From assembly GCF_020640915.1 (NCBI RefSeq), contig NZ_JADWDC010000004.1, positions 81,565 through 145,564 of the forward strand: 64,000 bases of DNA, written 5' to 3'. Position numbers and translations under genes: made by a program. The DNA comes from Waterburya agarophytonicola KI4 (GTDB lineage: Bacteria; Cyanobacteriota; Cyanobacteriia; Cyanobacteriales; Xenococcaceae). Shown here in pieces: positions 35,399 through 44,564 of this stretch (position 1 is the first letter of the stretch; the number at the start of each line of letters is the position of its first letter). Below the pieces are notes generated by a model that did no database searches, had not been told where the DNA came from, and was given only the letters and a program-made list of their open reading frames with translations.

Positions 35399-36076
35399 TC
35401 ATAAAAAAGTAGGGTCAGGACGAGTAATGTGAATTTCCCACAGGGCTTTGACGTTAGCTAACATTTCCCGTAACCAATAGGGACTCATTCCACGAAGTCC
35501 ATATCTTTCTCGATCTGGAGTTCCTAAGCCAGCTACGTTTACTCCTAAATGACGACAAGTATAGACAGCACGAGGCAAATGATAGCGTTGGGTAATAACA
35601 ACCGCCCGATGTACGTCAAAGGTTTTGTGAGCGCGGTAACAACTTTCGTAGGTGCTAAAACCTGCATAATCTAAAATAATATCTTTAGTCGGTACACCTA
35701 GATCGTGGGCATATCGCTTCATTGCCATAACCTCATTGTGAAAGATCGTGCTATTGTCTCCCGTCATGAGCAGCTTATGAATGCGATCGCTCTGGTAGAG
35801 TTCGACAGCATATTTCACTCGGTCAGCTAACATTGGGCTAGGAGTTCCATTTGCTGACAAACCCGCACCAAATACAATAGCAATATCTTCTTGGGGAACT
35901 CGATCCGATTGAGAATAGCGATCGCTACTGGTGACTAAAGTAATATAGCCCGTAGAACTTACGGGTACTGCCAACGCAACAACTAACAACCAGAGCATTA
36001 TTGTTCGCAGTCGAGCTAACCTTCTTAAAGATAGATGGGATTTTCTTCGTCTCCTATAAGATTTGTTTTGAAACAT
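35399..36076 (-). CDS. SanA/YdcF-family (DUF218) membrane protein
   Basis: The protein has 225 residues. One membrane segment (LRTIMLWLLVVALAVPVSSTGYI) is followed by the DUF218 domain with IAIVFGAGLSANGTPSPMLADRV, LLMTGDNS, and VVITQRYHLPRAVYTCRHLGV. E. coli relatives (SanA, ElyC) act in the envelope and affect its barrier function. The domain faces the periplasm. It begins 30 bases after the CDF transporter gene on the same strand and may share its transcript. Confidence 0.82.
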   Translation of the reverse strand: MFQNKSYRRRRKSHLSLRRLARLRTIMLWLLVVALAVPVSSTGYITLVTSSDRYSQSDRVPQEDIAIVFGAGLSANGTPSPMLADRVKYAVELYQSDRIHKLLMTGDNSTIFHNEVMAMKRYAHDLGVPTKDIILDYAGFSTYESCYRAHKTFDVHRAVVITQRYHLPRAVYTCRHLGVNVAGLGTPDRERYGLRGMSPYWLREMLANVKALWEIHITRPDPTFL

Positions 36077-36106
36077 GATTAAAATGACGATCGCCTAAAT
36101 ATTCAA

Positions 36107-36748
36107 TTACCGCTCGATCGCGTGCAGACTATCTTTGAGTAGGGAAAAAGCACTTATCAGCATGAAAATTACCAGCAAACAGCTAGCTGCCGTATCCGCC
36201 CAAAGCCAATGAAAGGAGAAAATAGCTAGTGCTGCTATCAGTAAACCCAACGAGCTTGCACCATCGGCGATCGCATGAAGGAATACGCCCCGCACATTCA
36301 AGTTATGGCGATCTTCGTAAAGCAAATTGGCATTTATCCCTTTAACTATCAGTCCTAATGCTGCTATAGCTAACATCGGCAAACCAGCTTCAGGAGTAGA
36401 AGCCCGAACGTCATGCGTAATCCCCCAAAGGATCGACGTTGCTACTGCTAATAAAATCAAGCTATTAACGGAGGCTGCTACAGCTTCGATTTGCTGTGGA
36501 TTTAGTGGTAATTTGCTCCGATTAAAATGCTCGACTAACCAAGCAGCAGCTATAGCGATGGCGATCGCACTTAGATCGACAAAAAGATGTCCAGATAGAG
36601 CGATTAGGGATAAACTATGTACCCGAAATCCTGTAATTAATTCAGCCAAAAATAGTCCGCTTCGCAGACATAAAACAATCCACAAGAGTTTGAGTGGTTG
36701 AGTTTTAGATTTTGTTTTAGATATATTGTTCGTTTTGATATCTAGCAT
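36107..36748 (-). CDS. cation diffusion facilitator without the C-terminal cytoplasmic domain
   Basis: The product has about 213 residues and six hydrophobic segments. Transport-site motifs are SGHLFVD in the second segment and HAIADGASSLG in the fifth, the usual pair of (S/H)xxxD sites for Zn2+ and similar ions. The protein stops at LLKDSLHAIER, where family members normally enter a cytoplasmic ferredoxin-like domain of about 80 residues; no such domain is encoded. I chose the ATG at 36748 (MLDIKTNN), since the longer frame to 36868 overlaps the neighbouring gene by 71 bases. It probably exports metal in exchange for protons. Confidence 0.78.
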   Translation of the reverse strand: MLDIKTNNISKTKSKTQPLKLLWIVLCLRSGLFLAELITGFRVHSLSLIALSGHLFVDLSAIAIAIAAAWLVEHFNRSKLPLNPQQIEAVAASVNSLILLAVATSILWGITHDVRASTPEAGLPMLAIAALGLIVKGINANLLYEDRHNLNVRGVFLHAIADGASSLGLLIAALAIFSFHWLWADTAASCLLVIFMLISAFSLLKDSLHAIER

Positions 36749-36797
36749 TAATTCTTCAATATTCGGGCGACTCTTTACAGAGTGCTTTTTTGCCGAC

Positions 36798-37328
36798 CTA
36801 AGACTTGCCTGTTTCTTCGGAACTACCAACGTTTTGCTTATAACGAGCAAAAAATAGAGCAGTACCAATAAAGCCCCACACAGTTGTAGAGATCATCAAG
36901 ACCTTTTGTAGGGGCAGAATTTCTTCAAGATTCGCTCTTATCCCAGCTTTGTTCTCTGTTGTATTTGGATTGGTATCAGATGCACTATTTTCCTGCTCCA
37001 GCGAAATGCTAGCAATGTCGCCATGCCCAGCTTGACGCACCTTAACATCCCAGTTACCCGACACCTGAGATTCTGGAACAAAAGTGAATTTTCCTTCGCT
37101 ATCAGTTGTTCCTTTAAGCCAAGGATTAGAAGGATCATCAGGGGAATAGACTATAGCTTGAGCATTTGCCATCGGAGTTCCATCATCAAAAGCTGCCCTG
37201 ATGACAATAGCGGGTGTCTGTTGATGTTTAATGTTTGCTCCGTGAGCCAAAACAGAATCGGCAATTGCAGCATTGGCAATGACCAGCGCAAAAAAATACC
37301 ATTTGTTGATGTTGGAAAACATTTTCAT
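36798..37328 (-). CDS. exported carboxypeptidase-regulatory-like protein with C-terminal membrane anchor
   Basis: The protein has 176 residues: a signal peptide to about 28 (ending VLAHG), a beta-sandwich domain with IVIRAAFDDGTPMANAQAIVYSPDDP and GTTDSEGKFTFVPE, and a C-terminal membrane segment (VLMISTTVWGFIGTALFFARY). Such domains accompany nickel/cobalt uptake proteins of NikL type and other metal carriers. It lies between a CDF exporter and a TPR protein on one strand, so a periplasmic helper role is plausible but inferred. Confidence 0.65.
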   Translation of the reverse strand: MKMFSNINKWYFFALVIANAAIADSVLAHGANIKHQQTPAIVIRAAFDDGTPMANAQAIVYSPDDPSNPWLKGTTDSEGKFTFVPESQVSGNWDVKVRQAGHGDIASISLEQENSASDTNPNTTENKAGIRANLEEILPLQKVLMISTTVWGFIGTALFFARYKQNVGSSEETGKS

Positions 37329-37342
37329 GTGTTTGGTAAAAA

Positions 37343-38500
37343 TTATTCTTGTAGTTCGTCTAAAATAGTTTCTACAGCCACTACCTGCTCGGTTTTACCC
37401 TGCTGTTGATAGAGTTTTATAGCTTCTTCGAGGGCAGTAATGGCTTCTTCGATGCGCTCTCTTTGTCTTAACGCCACTCCGAGATGGTGATAAGCTTTGG
37501 CATCCTTGGGAGCAAGAGCGATCGCTTGACGATGTTCGACAACCGCCATTAGGTAATCCTGCTGTTCTAGGAGAATATCGGCGATCGCTTTTCTGGTTTC
37601 CACCGCATCGGGTTGTATGTTGGCAGCTTTACGATACTCGACTAAAGCTGCATCTACATCGCCTTCTATCTGTAAAATTTGACCCACCTGAAAATGAATC
37701 TCGCCGTCATTAGGATTTAACTCGGCAGCCCGCTCAAAAGCTGCTATGGCTTTAGGAGTATTGTTTAGATTCAACCAAGCTATTCCGATATCCAGTTGAA
37801 TAGTACTTTCAGAGGGAGCGAGTTTAGCTGCTTGCTGTAAAACCTCGATCGCTTTGGCATACTGTTCTTTCTGAAGTAAAATCGTTCCCATAGTGCGATA
37901 AGCGAGGGCATTATCTGATGCGAGGGTAGTTACCTGTGAAAAAGCATCCAATGCGCCATCGTAGTTTTGTTGGCGTAGCAGCACTATTGCCAAACCTAAA
38001 TGAGCATTTACCAAATTGGGATCGAGTTTGATAGTTTGATTGTAGGCATCGGCAGCATCAGCATAAGCTTCAGAATTAGCGAGGCTGTAGGCTAGCCCTA
38101 AATAAAAATGAGCATTGTCACTTTCTATAGCGATCGCTTTTTGAAAAGCATCTGCTGCTGCGGGAAAGTTAGACTGGGTTGCTTGCACATAACCAATTGC
38201 CGAAAAGACTCGCGGGTTTCTTTGTTCTAAACTAATGACGTGCTGGTAAGCATTTAAAGCCTCATCCAGTTTACCCTGTTCTACTAATTCATTGCCTTGG
38301 CTCAAAAGCTGATTGATTTCTACATCAGCTTCCCATTTTTCTAATGTCTCATTAGGTGAATGAGCATATACAGGAAGCATCGTTCCGATTATTCCGTTCA
38401 CTAGAACGATCTTAAATATAAGTAGCTTTAACTGCATTGATTGTTTTTGATTGATGCTGAAAAACCACCGCTTAGTCTTCAGCAAAAAATTCTCGATCAT
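37343..38500 (-). CDS. exported TPR-repeat protein (about 385 aa)
   Basis: The hydrophobic segment LLIFKIVLVNGIIGTMLPVYAHS is a signal peptide; an ATG at 38437 would place it at the N-terminus, whereas the frame opens at 38500 with 21 extra residues. The remainder consists of about eight tetratricopeptide repeats (LDEALNAYQHVISLEQRNPRVFSAIGYVQ, etc.). It ends 14 bases before the next gene on the strand. A scaffold role in the periplasm for the neighbouring metal proteins is inferred only from position. Confidence 0.78.
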   Translation of the reverse strand: MIENFLLKTKRWFFSINQKQSMQLKLLIFKIVLVNGIIGTMLPVYAHSPNETLEKWEADVEINQLLSQGNELVEQGKLDEALNAYQHVISLEQRNPRVFSAIGYVQATQSNFPAAADAFQKAIAIESDNAHFYLGLAYSLANSEAYADAADAYNQTIKLDPNLVNAHLGLAIVLLRQQNYDGALDAFSQVTTLASDNALAYRTMGTILLQKEQYAKAIEVLQQAAKLAPSESTIQLDIGIAWLNLNNTPKAIAAFERAAELNPNDGEIHFQVGQILQIEGDVDAALVEYRKAANIQPDAVETRKAIADILLEQQDYLMAVVEHRQAIALAPKDAKAYHHLGVALRQRERIEEAITALEEAIKLYQQQGKTEQVVAVETILDELQE

Positions 38501-38539
38501 TTGGTTTAAAAGTATAAAACTGTCTTGGAAACAATAGCA

Positions 38540-39478
38540 TTAATGATCGTGTTCGGAAGCGTTAGCGAAATTGCGATCGCCCTGATAGCCTGATAAATCT
38601 GCTAATTCTGCTAGCGTTTTTTCTCCTTGATACGATTTCCCCTCGATTTCCCAGGTGGGGAAAGCCTGAATACCCGCTTTCATACAAAGGTCAGGTTGGG
38701 AATTTTCTCCCTGGGGATGGCACTCAATATAATTCAATTGAGCTGCTGCCTCTTTACCAAATAGCTGTTTTTGATTCTGACAGTGAGGACAGGTAAAAGC
38801 CCCATACATTTTTGCCCCAATCTGCTTTAAATGTTCTGCTAGACCGAGTTCGGCAGCACTAGAAGTAGTAGAAATGGCATAGCCATTAGTGGGTTCAGCT
38901 TCAACACGAGGATTATTAACGTTGGCATACACCCCCAGCGTTCCTACTATGACGACCAGAGCTACGATTACCCCCGAAAACAACAGTTTTCCGATGTCTT
39001 CCCAGTAGCGACCGATAATCGACAAAATAAACAGACAGGCTGAAAATACGGCAGAGACTATACAGTACATACAGGGAGCTTTGATGACAAAGGCGAGTAA
39101 ATACATCAGATAGCTGCTAAACACCACCATTGCCGTTCCCCCCAGAAACAGCAATAAACCCGTCCACTGTTCGATATTGGCGCGTAGTTTCTTTTTCTTC
39201 GGAGAAGTTAGCAACAGAGGCGCGATGGCAAAAACAATCATGCTCAAATAGCCCAAAAAACCAAAGAGAGTCAGGGGTAAACCAAACACAGTGGCATAAG
39301 GACTCGATAGCACCACATCGCAACCACCCGTCGGACAAGCTGCCGTTCCTTGGGTCAGTTTAATTACTGTCAAATATCCCGTTCCCACCGCGCCAATGCT
39401 GGCGATTCCTGCCATCAAAGGACGCGACCATCGATAAATCCAGGGAGTAGAACCTCTTCGTCTCATTAAAAACCTCAC
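38540..39478 (-). CDS. VKOR-thioredoxin fusion, disulfide-bond-forming oxidase
   Basis: The protein has 312 residues. A four-helix membrane part carries the VKOR cysteines CPTGGCD (first loop) and CMYC (last helix). After a linker comes a thioredoxin-like domain with CPHC, then cysteines at IECHPQ and DLCMKAG and the cis-Pro loop FPTWEIEGK. Cyanobacteria use this fused enzyme in place of DsbA/DsbB: the thioredoxin part oxidises substrate proteins and the VKOR part passes electrons to quinone. Here it could mature cysteine-rich exported metal proteins. Confidence 0.92.
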   Translation of the reverse strand: MRFLMRRRGSTPWIYRWSRPLMAGIASIGAVGTGYLTVIKLTQGTAACPTGGCDVVLSSPYATVFGLPLTLFGFLGYLSMIVFAIAPLLLTSPKKKKLRANIEQWTGLLLFLGGTAMVVFSSYLMYLLAFVIKAPCMYCIVSAVFSACLFILSIIGRYWEDIGKLLFSGVIVALVVIVGTLGVYANVNNPRVEAEPTNGYAISTTSSAAELGLAEHLKQIGAKMYGAFTCPHCQNQKQLFGKEAAAQLNYIECHPQGENSQPDLCMKAGIQAFPTWEIEGKSYQGEKTLAELADLSGYQGDRNFANASEHDH

Positions 39479-39509
39479 ATCAACCTTTTACTTAACTGCT
39501 ATAACCGAT

Positions 39510-39860
39510 TTATTCTCGAACCCAATTCCAGGCTTCAGTAGCGCGGTCGCGATCGAAGTATTTAGCTTCAAAGAATAGTTTTGTGGGTTGTGAAATCCAC
39601 TTTTCCCATTGTTTATCGCCGACCAAAGCAAGGCGTTCAATGTTGTCTTTGTGTTTAGTGTCAAATTTTAAATCTTGCCAGAGAGCATCCAAATTCCAAC
39701 CTTCAAAGTTGTCCATGTCCCAAACCAAGCGGATCTTTCCTTGTTTGCGAATCGTTTCTTCTAGCAGTGGGATTAGAGTTTCAAAATCTTTTTCCGTGAG
39801 TTTTTCGCTCACTTTAATCCCGATAACTTTTTCCGAACTTTGATTCATTAATTTATACAT
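39510..39860 (-). CDS. STAS/SpoIIAA-like protein
   Basis: The protein has 116 residues with the alternating beta-alpha pattern and KIRLVWDMDNFEGWNLDALWQDLKF of the SpoIIAA-like family, soluble and cytoplasmic. The C-terminal part, FFEAKYFDRDRATEAWNWVRE, is typical of this group. It lies between the VKOR gene and the Zn/Cd ATPase gene on the same strand. Some relatives sit beside metal or lipid-transfer genes; the exact role is unknown. Confidence 0.75.
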   Translation of the reverse strand: MYKLMNQSSEKVIGIKVSEKLTEKDFETLIPLLEETIRKQGKIRLVWDMDNFEGWNLDALWQDLKFDTKHKDNIERLALVGDKQWEKWISQPTKLFFEAKYFDRDRATEAWNWVRE

Positions 39861-39899
39861 TTGTGATTCTAATTGCTTTTGTATTTACTGTTTTCAACT

Positions 39900-41873
39900 T
39901 CAGTTAACTTTCAAAACCCGACTCGCATTGAAAATCGCTAATAATGCAACCCCGACATCGGCAAATACCGCTTCCCAGAGAGTCGCCAAGCCGATCGCAC
40001 CGAGTAAAATAAAGAGTGCTTTAACTGCCATTGCCAGAATGATGTTTTGCCAGACAATAGAGTGGGTTTTACGAGCGATAACTATTGCCTCTGCTACTTT
40101 GGAAGGGGCATCGTCCATTAACACCACATCGGCAGTTTCAATCGCTGCATCCGAACCTAATGCCCCCATTGCCATTCCTACATCGGCTCTTGCAATTACG
40201 GGTGCATCGTTAATCCCATCCCCCACAAACGCCACTTTGCTTTTTTTATCCGACTGACGAAGGTACTGCTCGATCGCGTCTACTTTATCTTCTGGGAGTA
40301 ATTCGGCTTTGTAGGTATCTAAACCAAGTTTATCGGCAACATTCCGAGCCACGACTCGGTTATCTCCCGTCAGCATTACGGTTTCGGTAACTCCCGCTTT
40401 TTTGAGTCGGGCGATCGCGATTGCTGCATCTGATTTGATTTTGTCGGCGATTAGGATATAGCCAGCATATTTCCTATCTATAGCTAGGTGAACTACCGTA
40501 CCTTCAACGTTGCAGGTATCGTGGTCGATATTGGCTTTGTGTAACAGGCGATCGTTTCCTGCAAAAACCTCCATCCCCCTAACTTTGGCTCTTATACCGT
40601 GTCCTGGTATCTCCTCATAATCAGTGACATCAGAATTGGTAAGAGTAATGTCAGACGCGCCAATTTCGTTGTCGTAGGCTTCCACAATCGATCGCGCTAC
40701 GGGATGATTTGATTGAGATTCGGCGATCGCAGCAGTGGTTAATACTTCTTTTTCGCTATAGCCGTTGTACGGTGCTATCTGAGTTACTTGAAACACCCCT
40801 TCGGTTAACGTTCCCGTTTTATCAAAAATTACCGTTCTGACATCGGTTAAAGCATCAAGAAAAGTCGAACCTTTGACTAAAATTCCTCTTTTAGCTGCAC
40901 CACCAACTCCACCAAAGTAACCCAGAGGAATACTGATAACCAATCCACAGGGACAGGAGATAACCAACAAGACTAATGCTCGATAAATCCACAGTTCGCT
41001 GGTTTGGTCGGGAATTAATAAAGGCGGTAATATAGCAACTGCTAAAGAAAGAAAAACTACTACGGGAGTATAGTAACGGGCAAAGCGAGTAATAAATTTC
41101 TCTGTCGGGGCTTTTTTACTGCTAGCGTTTTCTACCAAATCTAAAATTTTAGCGATGGAAGATTCGGCAAATAGTTTGGTGACTCGAACGGTCAAACTAC
41201 CTGTTTGGTTAATTACCCCCGCTAGAATTGTTTCCCCTTTTCTGACAGTGCGAGGTACAGATTCCCCTGTAAGTGCCGAAGTATCTACCTGCGAACTTCC
41301 CGACAATATTTCCCCATCTAAAGGAACTTTCTCCCCTGGCTTGATAACAATCGTATCTCCGACTTCAACTTTTTCGGGATCAACCTCCCTAACTACTCCA
41401 TCAATAATTAAGTTTGCCGTATCTGGGCGAACCTCTAATAATGCCTTAATCGAACGACGCGATCGTCCGACGGCAAAACCCTGAAACAGTTCTCCGATCT
41501 GGAAAAACAGCATCACCGCTACAGCCTCGGGTATTTCGTGAATCGCGATCGCTCCTAAAGTAGCAATGGTCATCAAAAAGTTTTCATCGAAGATTTTACC
41601 CCGCAGTATATTACGTCCCGCACTGGTTAAAACACTCCAACCACTTATTAAATAGGCAGGAATTAAAACTGCATACTCGGCGATTGCACTAGGAGTATCG
41701 TGTAAAGGCTGGTTAAAGATCAACCCGACCAGAAATAGAACGGAAGCAATACTAAGGGGTATTAGCTCTCGACGTAAATTAAACTCACCATGTTCGTGGC
41801 TGTGGTCGTGTCCGTGACTGTGATTATGACTTTCATCGGTAGAACAACAACCAGGGGAATGTTGGTTTGACAT
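39900..41873 (-). CDS. Zn/Cd-type P1B-ATPase (ZntA/ZiaA-like)
   Basis: The protein has 657 residues. The N-terminus has no CxxC metal domain, only CCSTDESHNHSHGHDHSHEHG, a short Cys/His-rich tail. The membrane site is SCPCGLVISIPLGYFGGVGGAAKRG and the last helix carries DVGVALLAIFNASRVL, which together mark the Zn2+/Cd2+/Pb2+ subgroup. TGESVPR, DKTGTLTEG, NHPVARS and [16 protein letters not shown] complete the catalytic set. The SmtB/ZiaR-type repressor gene lies 92 bases upstream and an inverted repeat of TGAACA stands between them, so Zn-controlled expression is likely. Confidence 0.92.
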   Translation of the reverse strand: MSNQHSPGCCSTDESHNHSHGHDHSHEHGEFNLRRELIPLSIASVLFLVGLIFNQPLHDTPSAIAEYAVLIPAYLISGWSVLTSAGRNILRGKIFDENFLMTIATLGAIAIHEIPEAVAVMLFFQIGELFQGFAVGRSRRSIKALLEVRPDTANLIIDGVVREVDPEKVEVGDTIVIKPGEKVPLDGEILSGSSQVDTSALTGESVPRTVRKGETILAGVINQTGSLTVRVTKLFAESSIAKILDLVENASSKKAPTEKFITRFARYYTPVVVFLSLAVAILPPLLIPDQTSELWIYRALVLLVISCPCGLVISIPLGYFGGVGGAAKRGILVKGSTFLDALTDVRTVIFDKTGTLTEGVFQVTQIAPYNGYSEKEVLTTAAIAESQSNHPVARSIVEAYDNEIGASDITLTNSDVTDYEEIPGHGIRAKVRGMEVFAGNDRLLHKANIDHDTCNVEGTVVHLAIDRKYAGYILIADKIKSDAAIAIARLKKAGVTETVMLTGDNRVVARNVADKLGLDTYKAELLPEDKVDAIEQYLRQSDKKSKVAFVGDGINDAPVIARADVGMAMGALGSDAAIETADVVLMDDAPSKVAEAIVIARKTHSIVWQNIILAMAVKALFILLGAIGLATLWEAVFADVGVALLAIFNASRVLKVN

Positions 41874-41900
41874 TATCTAAACATTTAAACAGTTTTATAT

Positions 41901-41924
41901 TTGAACAATTGAGTACTTGTTCAG
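41901..41924. promoter_or_regulatory. probable ArsR/SmtB operator before the Zn/Cd ATPase gene
   Basis: TTGAACAA at 41901-41908 is inverted as TTGTTCAG at 41917-41924 with an 8-base centre. TGAACA...TGTTCA arms are typical of SmtB/ZiaR operators. It lies about 28 bases upstream of the ATPase ATG. Confidence 0.6.
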
Positions 41925-41965
41925 ATAATATCCAAAAAAAACTAATTTAGCAATGGAAGAAAGAA

Positions 41966-42361
41966 TTAAACTTCGTCTAAATGCTCGGCTACTTCCCGAT
42001 ATAGATTGGCAATATGCGCGTCTGCTAGGCTGTAGTAAACATTACGACCTTCACGGCGATGCTTGACTAAGCGAAGATTTCTTAGCAACCGCAATTGGTG
42101 AGAGACAGCAGAATCACTCATCTTAACTACTGCTGCCAAGTCACAGACACAAAGTTCGGTACTAGACAAAGCCGAAAGAAGTTTGAGCCGATGGGGATCT
42201 GCCATTGCCCCAAAAAACTGAGCCATCTGCTGTGCTTTCTCTGTGGTAACGATTTCAGACTGCACCTGACGTACTTGCTCTATGTGAACTAAAGGCGAAT
42301 CACAAGTTGGTGCGCTTGATTCTGGAGAGGATTGTTTTTTTGATTTACTAGCTTTGCTCAT
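41966..42361 (-). CDS. ArsR/SmtB-family metal-sensing repressor (ZiaR-like)
   Basis: The protein has 131 residues with a winged helix (VVKMSDSAVSHQLRLLRNLRLVKHRREGRNVYYSL). Both metal sites known from the family are complete. At helix 3 ELCVCDL gives C71 and C73; at helix 5 D114, H116, H127 and E130 have exactly the SmtB spacing (D-x-H-x10-H-x2-E). ZiaR in Synechocystis has the same combination and represses a Zn ATPase. The gene precedes the Zn/Cd ATPase on the same strand, so it most likely releases the operator at 41901 when zinc is high. Confidence 0.9.
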   Translation of the reverse strand: MSKASKSKKQSSPESSAPTCDSPLVHIEQVRQVQSEIVTTEKAQQMAQFFGAMADPHRLKLLSALSSTELCVCDLAAVVKMSDSAVSHQLRLLRNLRLVKHRREGRNVYYSLADAHIANLYREVAEHLDEV

Positions 42362-42433
42362 TTGTAGACTCTAACCCCGATCGGCTTTGTTAATAACAAT
42401 GCTGGGTTAATAGATTTTTGGGTTTGCTCTTAT

Positions 42434-42452
42434 GATAATGATACTCATTTTA
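42434..42452. promoter_or_regulatory. Fur/Zur-like box upstream of the ArsR gene
   Basis: GATAATGATACTCATTTTA agrees with the classical Fur box GATAATGATAATCATTATC at 16 of 19 positions. It lies 73-91 bases upstream of the ArsR-family gene and 50 bases beyond the end of the kinase gene. Fur and Zur boxes are alike, and no Fur-family gene is in the window. Confidence 0.45.
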
Positions 42453-42464
42453 AACTTGAGTGTC

Positions 42465-42478
42465 TATTCAGATGAACA
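42465..42478. promoter_or_regulatory. possible second ArsR/SmtB operator (repressor gene promoter)
   Basis: TATTCAGATGAACA contains the inverted arms ATTCA-GA-TGAAC, and TTCAGAT is shared with the operator at 41901-41924. Autoregulation is common in the family. Confidence 0.4.
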
Positions 42479-42502
42479 AATAAAATGATCGCTCATGCTT
42501 TT

Positions 42503-43855
42503 TTAGTGATATTTAGGCAGTCTGATTATGAAACTGCTTCCTCGATTAATCTCGCTTTGTACCTCGATACTACCATTGTGTGCTAGAGCGATCGCCTTGG
42601 AAATCGCCAAACCCAATCCCGAACCACCTGTTTGCCGAGAGCGATCGCTATTGACCCGATAGAAGCGATCGAATATCTTCTTTTGTTCTGGTGGGGCGAT
42701 GCCAATTCCCGTATCTCTGACGCGAATTACAGCTTCATTGTGTTCTGATTCGAGAATTATCGTTATTTCCCCCGAACTAGGGGTATATTTGATGGCATTG
42801 ATAACTAAATTGGATACTAAACGGTATAACTGTTCCGAGTTCCCTTTTACCGTAAGGTTTTGGGATGTATTAATTTGCTGCTTTAATTGCAGATTGGCAG
42901 AAATAGCCAAGGCAGCGAATTCTTCTGCTATGTCGCTAACTAAATCGTTAAGGATGACAGATTCGATTTCATTTGAACTTTTGACACCTGATAATTGGCG
43001 GTCTAAACGGCTTAATATCATCAGATCGGAGACAATTTGCGATAACCTTTGATTCTGTCTGCTTACAGTTTGTAGAGTATTTCTAGCGTTAGCGTCCGTT
43101 AGTCTTGGTTTCATTAAGCTAGACTCTACCGTCGCTCTAATCGCAGCTAAAGGGGTTCTCAGTTCGTGGGCAGCATCGGCGGTAAACTGCTGTATCTGAC
43201 GGTATGAACGATAAATCGGTTGCATGACTTTACCAACTAGCCACCACGCCCCAACAGCAATCAAACTCAAAATAAACGGGAATCCTACGATTAGCACTCG
43301 CCTCATCGTACTGGTGTATTTCTTTACCTCTTCAAGCGATCGCCCTACCTGAAGATATCCCCACACGAGATTATCTTTGGTGTGTAGAGTTAAAGTGGTT
43401 TGTCGATAGGGGAAACCATCGTCATCCAATAGTTCCAGCCATTCAGATTTAGTGGGAGTTAGAGGTAGAGATTTAATCCGTTTACCTGCGATCGCTACAG
43501 GATTTCCTTCAGAACTCAGTAAGCTCACATAATATTCAATCTTGTAAATTGCTTCGACAGGCATCAATGAGGAGTTATCTGACTCATAGCAATCATCGCT
43601 GTAAGGACAAATATCTGGTAATAAATTACTTACATTCGACTCTAATGTTCCTGGACGATCGAGGATAGTGACAAACCCATTGTGCAGAGTATTCGCAACA
43701 GAAGTTAATTCGCGATCTAAAGTAGCTTTGTATGCTTGAGAGAGGGCGCGATCCAGACTGAATTCGCAGACAATTAGAATTATCGCCATCACGCTGACAA
43801 ACCAGATTGCTAGCTGACGACGAGTTTTACTAAACAGTAAATTTCTATTCATCAC
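42503..43855 (-). CDS. sensor histidine kinase with periplasmic C-x5-C pair
   Basis: The protein has 450 residues. Two membrane segments (about 14-33 and 190-210) enclose a periplasmic domain carrying LLPDICPYSDDCYESD, a C-x5-C pair also found in the paralogue at 47050. The H-box is FTADAAHELRTPLAAIRAT, followed by NLVINAIKYTP, DTGIGIAPPEQK and GGSGLGLAISKAIA, so the kinase core is complete. It overlaps its regulator gene by 11 bases. Similar Hik kinases in cyanobacteria sense copper or nickel; given the neighbours, a metal signal is likely but not shown. Confidence 0.87.
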   Translation of the reverse strand: MMNRNLLFSKTRRQLAIWFVSVMAIILIVCEFSLDRALSQAYKATLDRELTSVANTLHNGFVTILDRPGTLESNVSNLLPDICPYSDDCYESDNSSLMPVEAIYKIEYYVSLLSSEGNPVAIAGKRIKSLPLTPTKSEWLELLDDDGFPYRQTTLTLHTKDNLVWGYLQVGRSLEEVKKYTSTMRRVLIVGFPFILSLIAVGAWWLVGKVMQPIYRSYRQIQQFTADAAHELRTPLAAIRATVESSLMKPRLTDANARNTLQTVSRQNQRLSQIVSDLMILSRLDRQLSGVKSSNEIESVILNDLVSDIAEEFAALAISANLQLKQQINTSQNLTVKGNSEQLYRLVSNLVINAIKYTPSSGEITIILESEHNEAVIRVRDTGIGIAPPEQKKIFDRFYRVNSDRSRQTGGSGLGLAISKAIALAHNGSIEVQSEINRGSSFIIRLPKYH

Positions 43856-44564
43856 TATCTTGAGCTAAACGGGGATGAGAATCAAATCGATAGCCCAAAC
43901 CATAAATACTTTCAATTGGGTTAGCACAACCGCACTGTGCTAGTTTGCGTCTTAGCAACCTAACCTGGGCAGCCACTACATTACTCATGGTTTCGGCATT
44001 CCAATCCCAAATCTGCGATAAAATCTGGTCGCGACTGACAATGCGATCGGGGTGACGCATAAAATATTCTAGTAGTTGAAATTCTTTGCTGGTTAGAGGA
44101 ACTTCTTTTTCCCCCTCTTCAGGATTGCAAACGCAGACGCAGTTATTGCTATAGTCGAGAGACAGACAACCCAAACTTAACTTTGCAGGTGCGAGTTCGG
44201 GCGATCGCCTTTGTAATGCCCGTATGACAGCCAGTAACTCTGCCATGCCAAAGGGTTTGACTAAATAATAATCAGCACCACTATCTAAGCCCGTCACTTT
44301 ATCTTCTACCGCACTTTTAGCGGTCAACATCAACACGGGTAAAGGACTGTTTTGTTTTCTCAACCGTCGTAATAATTCAACACCCGATAATCCAGGCAGC
44401 ATCCAGTCAAAGATCGCTACGTGATAATTAGTCCACTTAGTTTCCAGATAGTTCCAGGCTTCACCTCCATCCTTTACCCAATCAACTACGTAGTTATGTT
44501 GATTCAACATATCTTTGAGGGCTGTACCCAAATCTGGCTCGTCCTCCACTAAAAGTATTCGCAT
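43845..44564 (-). CDS. OmpR-type response regulator paired with the kinase at 42503
   Basis: The protein has 239 residues. The receiver has MRILLVEDEPDLG, the phosphoacceptor in AIFDWMLPGLSG, MLTAKS and YLVKPFGMAELLAVIRALQRR. The C-terminal winged helix includes SNVVAAQVRLLRRKL and ESIYGLGYRFD. A linker segment with CVCVCNPEEG is unusual. It is divergent from the decayed DUF326 gene, and the 19-nt motif shared by two DUF326 promoters lies in the intergenic region, so this regulator is one candidate to bind it. Confidence 0.87.
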   Translation of the reverse strand: MRILLVEDEPDLGTALKDMLNQHNYVVDWVKDGGEAWNYLETKWTNYHVAIFDWMLPGLSGVELLRRLRKQNSPLPVLMLTAKSAVEDKVTGLDSGADYYLVKPFGMAELLAVIRALQRRSPELAPAKLSLGCLSLDYSNNCVCVCNPEEGEKEVPLTSKEFQLLEYFMRHPDRIVSRDQILSQIWDWNAETMSNVVAAQVRLLRRKLAQCGCANPIESIYGLGYRFDSHPRLAQDSDE

